A DNA stretch of 64,000 bases from Trichosporon coremiiforme (GCA_039545355.1 BCJJ01000021.1:744001-808000); one strand, 5' to 3'; shown: positions 1-13,070, counted from the first letter of the stretch. The notes: generated from the sequence alone by a model not told the origin. Made by a program: numbers and translations.

Positions 1-1466
1 TGCACTACAACACTGGCGGTGCTGGAGGAGAGATCCGGGCGTGGCTGAAGGAGGCAGAGGGCGACACGGACGAGGCGTGGGACAGCGTCCGACAGGCGCT
101 GGGAGGACTGTTCTGCGCAGGAATCGGTTCGCAGCACACCGGAGCAACCGTGAGGACGTACGGACAGCTATACCCGCCAGCGAGGCAATCAGGCAGTAAG
201 TTAGCTCCTGTCTGTCATAACTAACCACAGATCTGACGCACTACTATCTGAACGCTCCCTACTTGCGTCTCTGCACTGAGAACCTGACGCCTTTCCTCTC
301 TCTCCTTCCGCCCAAGGGCCAGAGCGGACTTAGCAAGCTCCTCGCTCGACCCGGGAATGTGCTCAGCTGGGGCTTCAAGACGGAGGGGATTCACGTCGTG
401 ATGCCCTCGGACGGGCGGCAGGGCCAGTGGACGGGATGGTGGGAGGGCATCGTCGATCTTGTTCCTGAGCGTGGCGGTTCGCGTGAGTTCACCATCAGCT
501 CCGTGTTCAAGGAGCCCCTTCCGCAGCCATTCCCCCGTGCCTCCACGTCTATTCTTCGTGTGATCAAGCCGAGCGAGCCCAACTTCAAGATCGACCACAC
601 GCCCAAGCGTGAGAAGCAGCAGTTCATCGACGGGCGCTACCGCGACGTCGCCGAGTGGGATCTGAAGGACAAGAGCCTTGTAGGTCAGGACATCAAGTTC
701 TCCTGGGACGGCGAGGGCAACTTTGTCTACCGTGAGTTACAGGTGCTGCCTGGACTGACAATCAGCGCAAAGCTTTGAGCCTCCGGCGATCACGATCTCG
801 CGCGCCGTGACTGACCGGTACGGGGGCGACGGGACGTTCCACGTCGAGATCGCCAACAACGGCGCCGAGGATCGCGAGGCGCTCTACAGCGAGTTCTGGC
901 CGTGGTGGGTCAAGGGTTGGATCAGCGAGATGAGCGTGCGCTCTGTCGCATACTCCGGTAACTCGTCCCACACGCTGCACGCGTTCAACTACCTTCCGTC
1001 CATTCCGCCGACATCCTCGACGACCACGCTCCGGCTCCGCCTCACGCTCCCCGCGCAGAGCACGACCACGATCGAGGTCCCCTTCACAAAGCTGATGTTG
1101 AAGTACACGGACCACGTACCAGACGCGGAGCGAGGAAGGGAGATCTCCTCGTCCGTCCTGGCTCTGTTGGATGTACAGGGCGAGGAAGGTTGGGACACGT
1201 CTCGAAAGACGGGGGGCAAGCCCGCCGTCGGCGAGAGGGATGAGCTCCGCACAGCACGCACACGGATATACGGCCCGAAGCTGCTTGTGGACATTCCCGT
1301 GCCCGACTTTTCGATGCCGTACAACGTCATCATCATGAGCTGCACCATCATGGCCATCTTCTTCGGGTCCGTCCATGGCCGGCTCGTAAGGAGGTGGGCG
1401 TGGCTGTATGATTCCAAGGACATTGAGGTCACGGAGGAGATTGTGGCCAAGGAGAAGGACGAGTGA
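1..1466 (+). CDS. GPI16: GPI transamidase subunit PIG-T/Gpi16, 5' end outside the window
   Basis: Subunit of the ER-membrane GPI transamidase, which attaches GPI anchors to proteins. Exons 1-195, 231-731 and 766-1466; the introns are 35 and 34 bases and both junctions restore the frame. 464 residues are visible. The PIG-T family is recognised from the segment around APYLRLCTENLTPFLSLLPP, the luminal beta-rich part, and the C-terminal membrane anchor that begins DFSMPYNVIIMSCTIMAIFF, followed by a short basic cytosolic tail. The first two bases complete a codon of the missing upstream part. I see no break. The stop is TGA at 1464-1466. Confidence 0.93.
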
Positions 1467-2210
1467 CCAGATAGGCACGCGGACGATTTGAGAGATAGCA
1501 CATGTCAGATGTCATATGTCCGTTTCCCGGATCCGGGACAGCCACGGCCGCGACTGGGGCCGACCGTTCTATGTGTGCACGGTGTGGTTCGGAGTCGTAG
1601 AGACGCATTGTCCATCATGTCGTGGTGGGGCAGTGAAATAGGGGGCTGAGACCAAGTACTTGTAACGATGCAAAAGGGGCCATGCGTCTAACTTTTGAGA
1701 GGATGAAACGAGCCGGCCGTCTAAAACGCGCGCTTGGCCGCCTCCACCGGCAGCGACTCTCAGGGCTCGAAAGGATAGTAGGCCTGGCCGATGGCGGCAG
1801 AGCGGCGCAGTCCCTTGCGCGATGAACGCATGAACGCATGATTGCATGATGGCATGCGCTAAGTAGTGGAGCGATGCCAGCCATGATGATCTGACGACGT
1901 GAACGTACTTGTTGCGCATTGGATCGTCGATCGCATCGTGCCATCTCCTCTTGTTCTGTCCAACTCTGTCGAACCATCGTTCCGTTTTGAGGATCCGACA
2001 CGCGTGTCTAACGCCTCGCAGCCCATCGACCCATAGGCCATTGGCGTATGGTCACGGTTACTGGGCTCCTGCACCCAGCCCCCCTCGTCTCATCTCCCTC
2101 CCTCCTGTTCCCGACTCCCGACGAGAGCTCGACTGCATGGGCCGGCGCGCCTCGGCGTGTGTGCTGCATCGCGTGCATCGACCCAGCCAGCTGACGGCCT
2201 TACTCTGACC
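1467..2210. other. Intergenic region between GPI16 and the next + strand gene
   Basis: No ORF here looks coding. It should hold the GPI16 3' UTR and the promoter and leader of the gene starting at 2211. The stretch 2070-2210 is pyrimidine-rich, as expected for a fungal leader. Confidence 0.5.
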
Positions 2211-3928
2211 ATGCCTTCCTTCTTGCATTCCCTCTTCCATCCCTCACACTCCTCGCTCTCCGCGATCTCACACCTGCATTCCCCTCCCGAAAACAAAACG
2301 AATCGCGCATCACCCGAGGTTGACATGAGAAAGTCCCGGCCTTCCTCCCCGCTCCCACCTGCGCCGGTGCAGTTGCCCAAATCGTCCACGGCACCGCCTA
2401 CACCGGCGGCAGCTTTGACGAGCGACAAGGAAAAGGACATCAAGGATGGTCCCCGGCCAAAGCATAAGCGTATCTTCTCCCTGGTGAGTATGCCTGCCCT
2501 GGACGCACAAGCAAGAGTGGAACATGGGGAGAGCCCATGGATCCATGGAGCGAGCGACGTTACAGACGAGGCGCAATGGCGCTTCATTGTGCCTCGATCG
2601 TGTCTCGATTGTCTCGCCACGGCGCGCATCTCGGGTGCACGACTGCATGCTGGGGTTGAGTCGCATGCGGCCTTGGGACGCCCTGTCTGCAGCTCGTCGG
2701 TGCAACTGACAAGTGTCTGCCGTCGGCGAGTGCAGTTGCGTATGCCGAGAGTTAAAATCGCTGGACGGGGTTGGTGAGGATGCTGAGGTAACCCCGGACC
2801 CCGGGTTCGGAGGCCGACGTCATTGACCATAATTTCCGCGGACGCGCCGTTATCGTCTACACAACTTCGCTCTGGATATTTCAACGGCCGGCGGGCGACA
2901 CTGGGTAAGCTGACACATCGCAGACGCGCCAAGTGTCAGAACCTGTCACCGCACATGCATCGTTCGCGGATAAAGAGACCTCATCTAAAAATGGAAGGGA
3001 AAGGGAAAAGGGAAAGGAAAAGGAAAAGGACACCGACACCGACACCCCGGCAGCCTCCGGCACGACCTCCACTTCGCCTTCTACCACCAACACGAAATCT
3101 GCATCTCCATCAGCGGCGCCCAGCGCGTCACGCGCCCACGCCCCGACCCTCGCACTACTAAACGGAGAGAGAACGCCTTCACACAAACACTCCTCCTCTC
3201 TTCCCCCCAGCAGAATCTTATTCACGCCCCCGCAGCCTTCTGCGCCTGCATCCTCGCCCTCGCCGGCACCTTTGTCAAAGACCCCGTCGCCCGAGCAGCC
3301 GCAGCCCGTGCTGTCGCAACCCCCGAGTGCGCGCTCCTCGACGATCGTCGTCTCCTCTTCTCTGCCGACGAACCTCGCCAACCTCTCCGTGGCCGAGGAC
3401 GTGAGCCGGCGCTCGAGCTTCCGACACATGTTCCGGCGTACAAACAAGGAGCACAAGGACAAGCGGCGCGAAAAGAGACACTGGGGGCACCACGCAAAGT
3501 GCCCCGATAAGTGTACTGACGCGCACTCATCCCGCGAAGCATTCTCCGACGGCGAAGACATGTCCCCGGTCTCTCTGGACAGTTCGATCGACTACGAATC
3601 AGCCTTCAAGGCGGTAATGGTCGAGAACATCAAGCTGCGCGAAGAAATCGCCGAGCTCAGGCGGCGAGCGTCCCTTCCCGTCTCTACTCTTAATGGACAT
3701 CTCGAGCGCAATGACGGGTCCTTCGACGTCGGGACTGTGGGGCCGACGCACGCCACGATGCGCGACCTCGAGGCGAGTGCGCCAGGACTGGAGCTCGAGA
3801 AATCCGTCCGCGAACTCAACAACGCGATCCGCGCCGTCCCCGGGCGCATCCTCGTCATCGTCCTCATCGTGGGCTTCGTGTCGATCATCAGGAGCTGGAA
3901 GTTTGACTCGTGCGTGTACGTGGTGTAG
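2211..3928 (+). CDS. Tail-anchored coiled-coil protein of unknown function
   Basis: Exons 2211-2483 and 2924-3928; the intron (440 bases) has a GTGAGT donor and an AGCTGACACATCGCAG acceptor, and phase 0 is kept. It is long for this window, so a small extra exon inside is possible. The product is 425 residues. The N-terminal two thirds is low-complexity, rich in Ser, Pro, Thr and Lys/Glu. A basic Arg/Lys/His-rich patch with two cysteines (HHAKCPDKCTDAH) follows, then a short heptad-like coil (ENIKLREEIAELRRR) and a C-terminal hydrophobic segment (ILVIVLIVGFVSIIRSW) about ten residues from the end. The layout suggests a tail-anchored membrane protein facing the cytosol. I do not recognise the family. 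Confidence 0.7.
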
Positions 3929-6900
3929 GTCGCGCATGAGAGGCGAAAGCCCAGTGCTCCGGAACGAGCTGAGCAACGCCGAGTGCGGAGCGCTCTTCGG
4001 CTCACCCAGGTCGGTCTCGCGCGGGTCAGCGAACCGACAATATCGACACGAGTGTGGTACCATTACATTTTCGCATCTCCTGCTCAGCACCGCACGCCGA
4101 TCGGCACGCACGCGCGTCGCACGAAAACGAGAGCGCATGACTCCAGCAGAGTTAAGATTGAGGCTCGCTCGCTAGGTGCCTGCGAGTCACGCGCAGCACA
4201 CTCGCTCCCCTTGCGTCGGGCGCGTCTGACTCAATCTGACTCACCTCGCGTGCACATTCCTCCTCCGCCTCGCACATCTGCTCGCAGTATCAGCGTTTAG
4301 GTCTAGACAAGGCCACGCGGTATCCGCACCGCATCTCTCCACCTCCGCCCTCTATCCCATCAAAAGACAACAACACAGTCCCAAGAGCAAGGACTGCGAT
4401 AACTCCACTCAACAATTCAGCATCACTGTAGCATGTTTGTTGTATCTTGGTAGCTCTGTAGGCATTTTCATGGCATGTGTATATCGCTTTCACTTGCTCT
4501 CTGAGCAGAGCGTAAGAGAGGACCAAGAGGGGTTAAGAGAGAGGGCAGAGTTAGGAACGACACTGGAACCAGACCTGAAGGAGGAAGTCGTACTTCGGCA
4601 CTGGACGTCAGGAGATCTGACCGCCTAAGCGGCTGGACGTCGTCAGCTCGTCAGGTTGGTGGTTTCGAGATCAGTCGGAAAACACTTGGAGAGCAGTGCA
4701 AGTGATGGCTAATGGGTGTAGATCGTTGTAGATCCTCCCATTCGAGAGGGCGAATCGGGGGCATCTGCGGTTGGGCTGCATTATGAGCTGTTTCGACTTC
4801 TCGGCAGCGAGGCAGTCAGAATCATCAGTGCTACGTATTGTCCACGGTGCTACAGTGCACCGCTGAGATGGAGAGTTGGACGCGTGGAGACATGAGAGAG
4901 CCAAGTGGCGAAAGCGCAACGGGGCAATCGTGCGTCAGTTTCACTGGTCGAATGGGCATCAGAACACCTAAGCAACTCAGCATCTGAGTGTCGGGGTTCT
5001 GGTGCGGCGTCGAAAGCGTCAAAAGCGCCAATACTGAGGATGCAAGCACAGCGCGTGGGGTGTTGTAAGAGTGTGAGCTGGTGAGGGGTGATGGGCAAAA
5101 AAATGAGTGTGGCAAGTCGCTGGCTGCAGTTGTGAGAGGATCACCGTAGTGTTGGCAGCGTGAAACCCTTTGAGGAACACTCAGCAAGAGATCAAGTCAG
5201 AGCATATGAACCATCTGGTGGGCAACGACGCAGACGGGGCCTTTCAGCCAGGTCAGCCAAGAAACCCGTGGCGATCGCAGAACAAATGCCGGAGCGAGTT
5301 GGCCCCTGCCTCCTCGACACTTCCACTCCACCCGGGATGGCCATTTGCTTCTTCATTAGATTTGGACGTGCCGCGGACCGACTGTCTATTGATGCGCAGC
5401 GAGGCTGAATGCAAGCCTCGTCGTCCAGCTCCGACTCAGAGGACGTCGTTCTCGTTGGAGGAGAAGGAGAAGTTTGGGTCGACCGTCTCGGCAGTCTCGG
5501 CAGACTCGGCGTTTGCTTTTGAATCCGACCTCGCGGCTTGACACGGCTCAACGCCTCACTTGAGCCCTTTTCAATGGGCCCCAGTGCGACCTACGTCTGC
5601 TGATATTGGGGCGCGCGTGTGCCAAGAGCGCGAGAGTGTTGTGTGCCATGAGCGAGGGAGCGTTGTCGTTGTTGGCTGCGTGCGGGAGTTTCGGCGAGAC
5701 GAGTCAACCGAGTTTTCTGAGTGACCTGGATGCGCTCTTCGTTTTCCGTGGGCAGTGTAGGTAGATCGTCGTTACCTCGTGAATTTTCCTTCTCATATCG
5801 TGCAGATGAGTTGAAGGTACGGCCGATGAAGGTACTACCTTCACTCATTGTTGATAGATGCGAGATCAGTGGGCAAGGATGTCCGCATGTTTCCATTACG
5901 CATGAGGCCCATGCCATAAAGTGAGAGTTATCAGACGCCCAGTATTGGCTGAGGGACGTCTGGCTCATCGTCGAGTAGCCGGAGAGGTAGGTGGCCGAAG
6001 GAAGTCAGGTCGAGCGTCCGGTGTTTGCTTTCTGCTCCTGAGGTGGGCGGGACTCGACGCCTGTGCCACTTCTGCCCCGATGTCCAGTTATGCGGGCAAC
6101 TTGCGGAGTCTGTTACGCGGGGATCTGTGATGCGGCTCTGCAGAGGAGAGGTCGGATGGATGAGGTCAGTTGGGCGAGGTAAGCTTTGTTAGTGACGCCC
6201 GAGGCCTGTCAGCTCTCAAAGTACACTATGTGAGCTGCGCGAGTCGACTTGCGTCTGCAGTGGCACCAGCAGTCGACCACTGTTTTCTCGACAGCGAGAA
6301 TTGTGCGGCTTGCAGCTGAACCAGCTCCACGCTTGGAAGCTTCGACAGAGAAATCTAGCTAAGCTTGCTTGGTTCAGGTCCGAGTACACGTGCATGTCGT
6401 CGCGAAGCACTCCACCTGGCCAAACCAACTGTTTGCTCATCTACCTGGGAGAGCCCCAATTCGAAACACAACAGCCGTACGAGTAGCCGTTTGGACTCAC
6501 CAGAAGTCTGGGAACGCGTGCATGTGCTTGTCCCGTCTCTTATCGCCCTCGATACTCTAACGCGGGCTGTCGTGGCTATGGAGGTCGAGCCGAGGCACAC
6601 ATCACCGCAAGGGAGACGTAACGTGAGCATAGTCGATCCACAGGGTTGCCTTTGCTCTGGTCTCGGGTGCATTTCAGGCGTGAAAGCTTGAAAGTTTGAG
6701 AGGCGTTGGTGGCGTCAAGTGCGTCCCTTGTCCATGCAGAATGTTGCAAAAGATACCATGTGCTCTCCAGCGGACGTGAGGTACTGCGGTCGAGGACGTG
6801 GGGGAAGGGAGACACGAACCGGCCGCACACTGGGTGCCAAGAGACCGAGCAGTTCCAGAGCGCTGCTGTCGAAGACGCCGCTGAGCCAAGCCTTGTCCTA

Positions 6901-9900
6901 GGCCGAATTATGTCCCGAACGAGCACCCAGAGCTCCCGGAGAAACAACCGAGCTCTGTTCTGCCGTAGGCTAACGCTGGTAACATGGATATCCGGCTGCC
7001 TACTGATAGACCTTCAAGTCTTCGCTTCGGACAGCGTCACGCCGGTGAGCATTCAGCTCCACCGAGCCGTTCAGCACAGATCTGCAATTCAGAGCATCAT
7101 TCAGAGCCTCCGCAGCCTCCACAGCCTGCAGCGGGCTTCCCAGCTGTAGCAGCACCGCCCAAGCCAGCGCCCAAACCTGCCGTGTCGCTAGCCACGACTC
7201 TGGGAAGAGGAAACGCGGGACGCGCCATTCACGCATATGCTTATCGAGCTCAAATTCCGAGTGCTGGTCTGTGTCTATGTGCGCACATGTCCAGCGCTCG
7301 CGTCAGGCGGCGTCAGGCATCGCGTCACCAATGGCAGCGCGCGGCGCGCGTCAAAATGACCAGAATAGGCAGCATGTAAGCTCGCACGGCATGGAGATCA
7401 CTCTCGACCTAAGGCCGAGCGCCTCGAGCGCCCTCCGGCGTTTGCTTTGCGCGGCGAGAGACCAACGGCGAGTGAATGAGGGAGCTCAAGGGATGGCAGT
7501 TAATGCGCCCGTCAGCCCCGAAGTTGTGCAAAGGGCCATTAGGGGGCCTTGGAGACGCCCAGGGCGCGCACGGTGACCCAAGTTACGTTAGCATTGCGGC
7601 GTCGCTACGACGATCGGGCCGATCCCGGCATCCTACCGAAAGCTCGTGTTTTCTGCGAGCAGCAGAGCGACCAGCGCAGGGAACCCGTGAAGATTACCGA
7701 AGGTTCTGAATGGCACAGAATGAGCGCAGAATGCAACATGAATAGTCGAATTTCGATTAAGGTGTCTGCCTTTTGAATTCGCTGCTCATTCGACATGACC
7801 TCCGCCCTGAGTGGAACCCAGGGCCCAGAGTATTTTGGACAGCCCAGCAGCTCCATGTGGCCGCGTGCTCGCGCGTCGGTTCGTGCTTGTACGGCGGGGC
7901 CAGTGTCGGGGATCTCTCCGTTGCCACTGGCCAGTGCGGTGGACGTATTGGTCAATACACACAGACGACAGACAACCAGATATCAGCATCAAGGTTCGAG
8001 GACGGAAAATACAGGGCTGCAGCGACGCCACCGATTCAGTCTGCGCCCAGGATGGGGGTGTCAGAATAGTCGAGGACCCAGAAACGATCTTTAATAACAA
8101 AGCCGGCAGCAGGTACTGATAAGTACTTTGGCAGGACCACTGAATACCAGCTGCGGTCACTAGCGCTGCTGCTCATGAGATCATGGCGTGATAGCGAGGT
8201 ACACAGGAACAACTGGCTGCTGGATTGGGGTCGAGTAGAGTATAGATAGCAGTCTCGGAGCGTCCGTCCGTCGCTGTCTGAGAGCTCGGTTGTACCTCTT
8301 CTTCCCTTGACATAACGAGAGAGCGAGTCACCTCTGAATCGCGGTCTGTGCGCTCAGGTTGTTCTTGTGCAGGCATTCGGCGGCCGCTGCCGCAACGCCT
8401 GTCAGGCAAGCTGGCAGCACTGCTGCGTCATTTGAATTGTTACCCTTCCGTCAGCCAGTCTGCTAGAAAGACGCAAACTTTGGGACTGTGTCCGCCTACC
8501 GCTGCAGCGGTGCGGACGGCAGCCGTGCACTGAGCTTATACGGTTTCTGCAATCCTCGGCCATACGTTCGTCGACACGAGGCTCGATGCGCTCGGCATCG
8601 CCCCGGCGCGCCACTATGGGGAGTCACCTGCTAATCTGCAGAGATGGCCGTACACGCAACCATCTCAGTCGCGGGCTCGAGCCGCCGTAAGCCGAGCCCA
8701 GCACGCGCAGCGGTTATCGGCGGGATGTATCTGCGAATAACTTTCGAAGGACAGGTGACACTGTGGACGTGTAGGCAGCTGCGCCGCGTGAACCGGTATT
8801 CAGTCGCCACCAGTCTACGATCGCCTTGCACTAGCGCGCCTTGCGAGATTCTGATCGGGTCAGCTCGACCCACATGTCGACGGCCTGCATGGCTGCAGCC
8901 GCTTTGGGAGGTACGGAAAAACAGGTACCATGGCCATGGCCAGTTGCTCGCATGCACGCACTAGCGGCCGGCCAGCCAGACTGTAGCCGGTCAGGATGCA
9001 CAGAGCGAGATTGTGGTTGGGCCGAGGCACCGTCCAGGACACTGGCCGGTGAATGGCTCTTTGAGGACCTTCTGGAGAGGGATCGAGAGGCATGCGAAAC
9101 AGGAGAGAATGGAGCTGGCAGCAAGGAGGACGCGGGGCAAGTACGGCGAAAAGAGTACGGGGTCACGGGGGAGGGTTAGATGTGGAGGGAGCCCAGGGAG
9201 CCAAGGGTAGTGCAAGGGGCGGCATCCCCTTACTGTCCCTCACCGTCCCTGTTCCCCCTGTGCCAAGGTGCGCACTTGGTACGTGAGCGTTGACGTTAAC
9301 ATATGCATGATCCAGGACTCTTTGTGGCCACAGATCGAGGAACACCTCCGTCTACGTCTACTACGTCTCTACCTTCTTCCATTGTCCTCGCCTTTAGCTT
9401 TGAGTGCCTGGGACCTGGGTGCGCGCATATTGCGCATGACCTGCTCAGTCGGCCCAGTCCTTGCACATTATGCACATCAGCAGGAATAAACTCTCCTTGC
9501 GCGGTGGGGTCACCCACAGTCTCGAGCCCGAATGCTTCGCTCGACCTCGCCTGTCTGCACTGCTCGGGCACGCGCGACGGTCCCCAAAGTCTATCAGTGC
9601 AGCCCTTGGCTCGGAGGAGCATCCGTGCGTACAGTCCCACCCAACCTTTGTGCTCGTCGCCGTTGGTTGTTGAGGACGCGGTCGGTCGGCGCGCGGGTCC
9701 ATCTACGAGTACCCTCCGTCCCAGTCCTTGGAGCGTCCTGAGACTCCTATCATCAGATCATCTGGTCATCCTTGCATCCTGGCATCCTTCGATCCTGCGG
9801 TTCCTTCTGGGATCCTGCCGGGCGTTCTGATCGGTCTCATCAGTCCTTCGCTTCACTCACCATATTCTCGCTAGTCGTCGTCAGCCCTTCAATTCCTTCA

Positions 9901-10486
9901 CTCCGCTGGCGCCGGCGGACTGTCGGAGAGTTAATAGATTCCTCGAATCTCGTCTCGATCTCTTCTCTCCGCGGAAGTGAGACGATCCACAGCCCCCGAG
10001 TCCCCGACCCCGACGACCCCACACCGTACGGCCTGCATCACAAGTTCAGCAGCCAGCCCGACGACCGGACCGCCCGACAGACGGGCTGTTCGCCGCCGGT
10101 AAACCGCAGCGCGCGTTAGCTCAGCTCTCGATATTTCGATCCTTCGATCCCTTCGTTCATATTCCTGTCTGATCCTGTCTGATCCTGTCCGATTTGCATC
10201 CTCTCCTCCGCCGAGCCGCCTTGCGCCCGCCGCGCCGGCCGCCTCCGTCCCAGCTCATCTGGACCACGGATCCTGAGCGACGCACTACCGCTGGCTTGAC
10301 CCGAAGTAGCACACCAGAGGAATCCAGCACACCCAGAGGGAACTAGAGCACCAGACCCAACGGTACCAGCAGTGTTGCAATTGTTTGGGCTTCTCTGTTC
10401 CACTCTCAAGCACCTACGTACGACGCTCCGGAACGACGCCAGGACGCAAAGAACGGACCGTAGTTGGTTTTTTAGCACGACCAGAG
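3929..10486. other. 6.5 kb region without a convincing gene
   Basis: Both strands carry only short ORFs (under about 175 codons) with no recognisable domain. The donor-branch-acceptor sets that join exons elsewhere in the window are almost absent. 3929-4300 is probably the 3' UTR of the upstream gene; about 9,700-10,486 is pyrimidine-rich, with repeated GATCCTG/ATCCTT words, and looks like promoter and leader of the AhpC-like gene. The part in between (about 4.4-9.7 kb) has no assigned content. Possibilities are a long regulatory region, non-coding RNA, decayed genes, or a chromosomal element such as an origin or centromere. The sequence alone does not choose. Confidence 0.6.
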
Positions 10487-10702
10487 ATGGAGCTGCGATC
10501 TCGCCATCCTCCATATCCCCAGGAAGCTGCCGACGTCGACGTCGACGACCGAACCGACTTGCCAGACGACATCGAGTTCACGATTATTCGCCTTCACCAG
10601 CCGTCGTTGTCCCCGTCCCCGTCCCCGTCCCCTGCCCCCCTCCCGTCGCCTTCAGAACGCCGAAGACTGGTCTCGCCCGTCATGAGTGCCGTCGACGAGT
10701 AG
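10487..10702 (+). CDS. 71-codon ORF in frame with the AhpC-like gene, ended by UAG
   Basis: ATG at 10487 opens 71 codons ending with TAG at 10700-10702. The frame is the same as that of the next gene: after the TAG it reads on through 12 codons (Ala-Ile-Pro-Pro-Val-Pro-Pro-Leu-Pro-Pro-Asn-Phe) into the ATG at 10739. Both sides are Pro/Ser-rich and look like one disordered N-terminus. It could be an upstream ORF, the true N-terminus interrupted by a mutation or sequencing error, or a read-through site. No plausible intron removes the TAG; the only frame-preserving GT-AG choices are 24 or 33 bases with poor donors. Confidence 0.45.
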   Translation: MELRSRHPPYPQEAADVDVDDRTDLPDDIEFTIIRLHQPSLSPSPSPSPAPLPSPSERRRLVSPVMSAVDE

Positions 10703-10738
10703 GCGATCCCGCCCGTTCCTCCGCTCCCACCAAACTTT

Positions 10739-13070
10739 ATGCGCAAGTCTCTCGGAGTGCAACAGCGAAGAGACGAGTTCGAGCTTGGAACGAGCGCGCC
10801 CTCACTTGCCCGGAGACACAGTGATCCGCCCATCTCGGCCCCTTCGCCGCCGTCGACGAGTGCGGCTTCGGACGACGACAGAGCGATCAATTCAATCACG
10901 ACGTTTACCCCGCCGCTGCGCCAGGCAACGTCTGCGACATGTGCGACACAATCAGGAACAACAAAAACCCGATCACCAGTGTCAAAGCCCGTTCGACGAC
11001 GTGTTCCGCCACCGACTCATTTGTTCGATGGCCCTGTGACGCCCCCCGAAGCAAGCTATGCACCGCGGACGCCCCCTGAGGCGGCGGCTTGCCTCTCCGG
11101 CCTCTCGTTCGACGATGCACCCCCGCTTCCAGGCCCAGTCACGGGCATGGCCATACTTCCCTCTGCTTCCAGCGTTTCAGTGACTACCCCCAAGACGCCA
11201 AAGTGGTTTGAGACCGCAAAGCCGCCCGCAGGGTACGCCGTTTCGATCATGGCGAGGTACGGATCTTACAACCAGTACGGGGCAGATCGAAGGGACCGAA
11301 GATCCGCCGGCGTGGGAGCTGCCGCTTCTGACGGCGACATCGCAACCAGGCGCAGGTCACCGCCTAGCCTAGCCTCCAACGTGACCCAGACCTGTCACCC
11401 CGGTCTTAGTACAAGTACCATGAACCCTCTTCCTCCCACTCCCAGGACATCAATGGGCGACAGTGTCATCTACAACGAACGTGAACGTAACGACCGCAAG
11501 GACATCATGTCTTGGACCCCCACGTTTGGCCGCAACTCGACTTCTTCCGACCAACTCCGGCAATCGTCGATGGACCACGGCTGGCCGTCACAACCTCACG
11601 TCTCTGTCTCTGACGACGGACACGTTCACGCCCACCAGCCCTGCCCCGACCTCACCTGCTCATCGAACGAGGATCACCAGGAGATTATGCTCGGTGGCAG
11701 CACTGTGGTGACCGAGGAAGAAATGAAGGAGATGGAGCAGTTCATGGCCGAGGCCGCCGAGGAGCAGGAGCAGTGGGCCGACGAGGACACCCCCGAGGAG
11801 GAGGAGGACGAGGAGGACGAGGAGGACGAGGACCTTTCCAAGCGCGACCGCGACCCGTCGTGGACCTGGCAGAAGCCGTCGCGGAAGATGGTCATGAAGG
11901 CGGCCGACTGCAAGCTATACGACGAGTACGGCAACACGCTCCGGTTCGGCGACCTGCTTCCCGACTCTGAAGCGGACATTGACGACGCGGCGTCTCAGTT
12001 GCTTTCGCCTGTCTACACGAACGAGACGGCGCCGACAAAGAGCCTGAGGAGCATCCACTCGCAGACACGGGTGAACCAGCTCCCGAAGCCGCCAAAGTAC
12101 ACCAAGACGGTCGTCTTCTTCGTGGGCCACTGGTGGTGCGGCCTGTGTCACGACTACGTTCTCATGTCGCTTGCCAAACTGTCTCCGGCCGCGCTCCTCC
12201 GCGCCGGCGTCAAGGTCTGCGTCATCTCGTCCGGCACCTGGAAGGCGATTACCAAGTACAAGGATATGTTCAACATTCCGGCCACGTTCAACGTGTACGT
12301 CGACCGCGGCACGCGGCTGTACAAGGCCCTCGGCATGCGCTCGCGTCTCCCCAACCCGTTCCCCGAGATGAAGCACAAGCTCCGCCCAAACTACCACCGG
12401 CACGCGTTCCTGCGCCAGATGGCAGAAGGCATGGGCATCGGCTTCTTCCGCCTGACAGGATTCATGAATCCGGGCAACTTCCTCCAACTCGGAGGTGAGT
12501 TCGTCTTCTCGGGCGACTTCAAGTGCGACTTTGCCCACAGGATGGCGGCCCGAAGTGGTGAGTAATCTTTTTGCGTAAGCCGGCCTGGAATGGGCCGGTT
12601 CACCACGGTTTCCATGCGAACCATCGACGCCGCATCTCAGGACGGTCAGGGATCGCCAATGATATTTCATTGTGGCGCTGTGCAGCCTGACGGTGGCGTT
12701 GATAGCGCGGGTGGCGTCGACAACGTTGTCCCCATGAATGCAGCTGACACGCATAGATCACTGCGAGGCCCCGGACGTTCTGCGTGCCGTCGGTGTCGAG
12801 GAAGTCAGCCTCGGCGCGCCCCTGAGAAGCGAGGATTCCAAGGTCGACCTGCTCGCGAAGGAGAAGGAGGAGCCCGCGCCTGTGCCCGCGCCTGTGCCCG
12901 CGCCTGTGCCCGAGAAGCAGCCCAAGGAGGAGATCGAAGAGGTGCGCGACGAGGACGACGTCGAGCACACCGACGACCGCAGCTCGCGGAGCAGCAATTC
13001 CTTGCGCAACGAGAAGCACTCGGAGCGCCCCGAGCGGCCGTCGACGCCGGCGCCCATCGTCCACGTCTGA
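10739..13070 (+). CDS. AhpC/TSA-type (PRXL2/FAM213-like) thioredoxin-fold protein with long disordered N-terminus
   Basis: Exons 10739-12557 and 12757-13070 (intron 199 bases, GTGAGT donor, CAGCTGACACGCATAG acceptor, phase 1); 710 residues. Residues 1-350 are disordered. An acidic run (about 355-370) precedes a thioredoxin-fold domain of the AhpC-TSA_2 family from about residue 440. It contains WWCGLC, a CxxC pair at Cys467 and Cys470, then TGFMNPGNFLQLGGEFVF and, across the junction, the conserved stretch ending APDVLRAVGV. A redox role is likely but the substrate is unknown. The C-terminus has a 12-base repeat coding Pro-Val-Pro-Ala (about 12,880-12,912) and an acidic, Ser-rich tail. The GTGAGT at about 12,493 lies in conserved coding sequence and is not used. 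The true start may be upstream at 10487, past an in-frame UAG. Confidence 0.85.

Noticed and set aside
9303..9830. 175-codon + strand ORF upstream of the AhpC-like gene
   Set aside because: Ser/Leu/Pro-rich without a recognisable fold; consistent with a C/T-rich leader or promoter.
10670..10702. 33-base intron that would remove the UAG before the AhpC-like gene
   Set aside because: The donor GTCTCG is poor and there is no CTGAC/CTAAC branch motif, unlike every other short intron here.
12493..12541. GTGAGT...CCCACAG as an intron in the AhpC-like gene
   Set aside because: It covers the conserved LGGEFVF...HRM block, so it must be coding.
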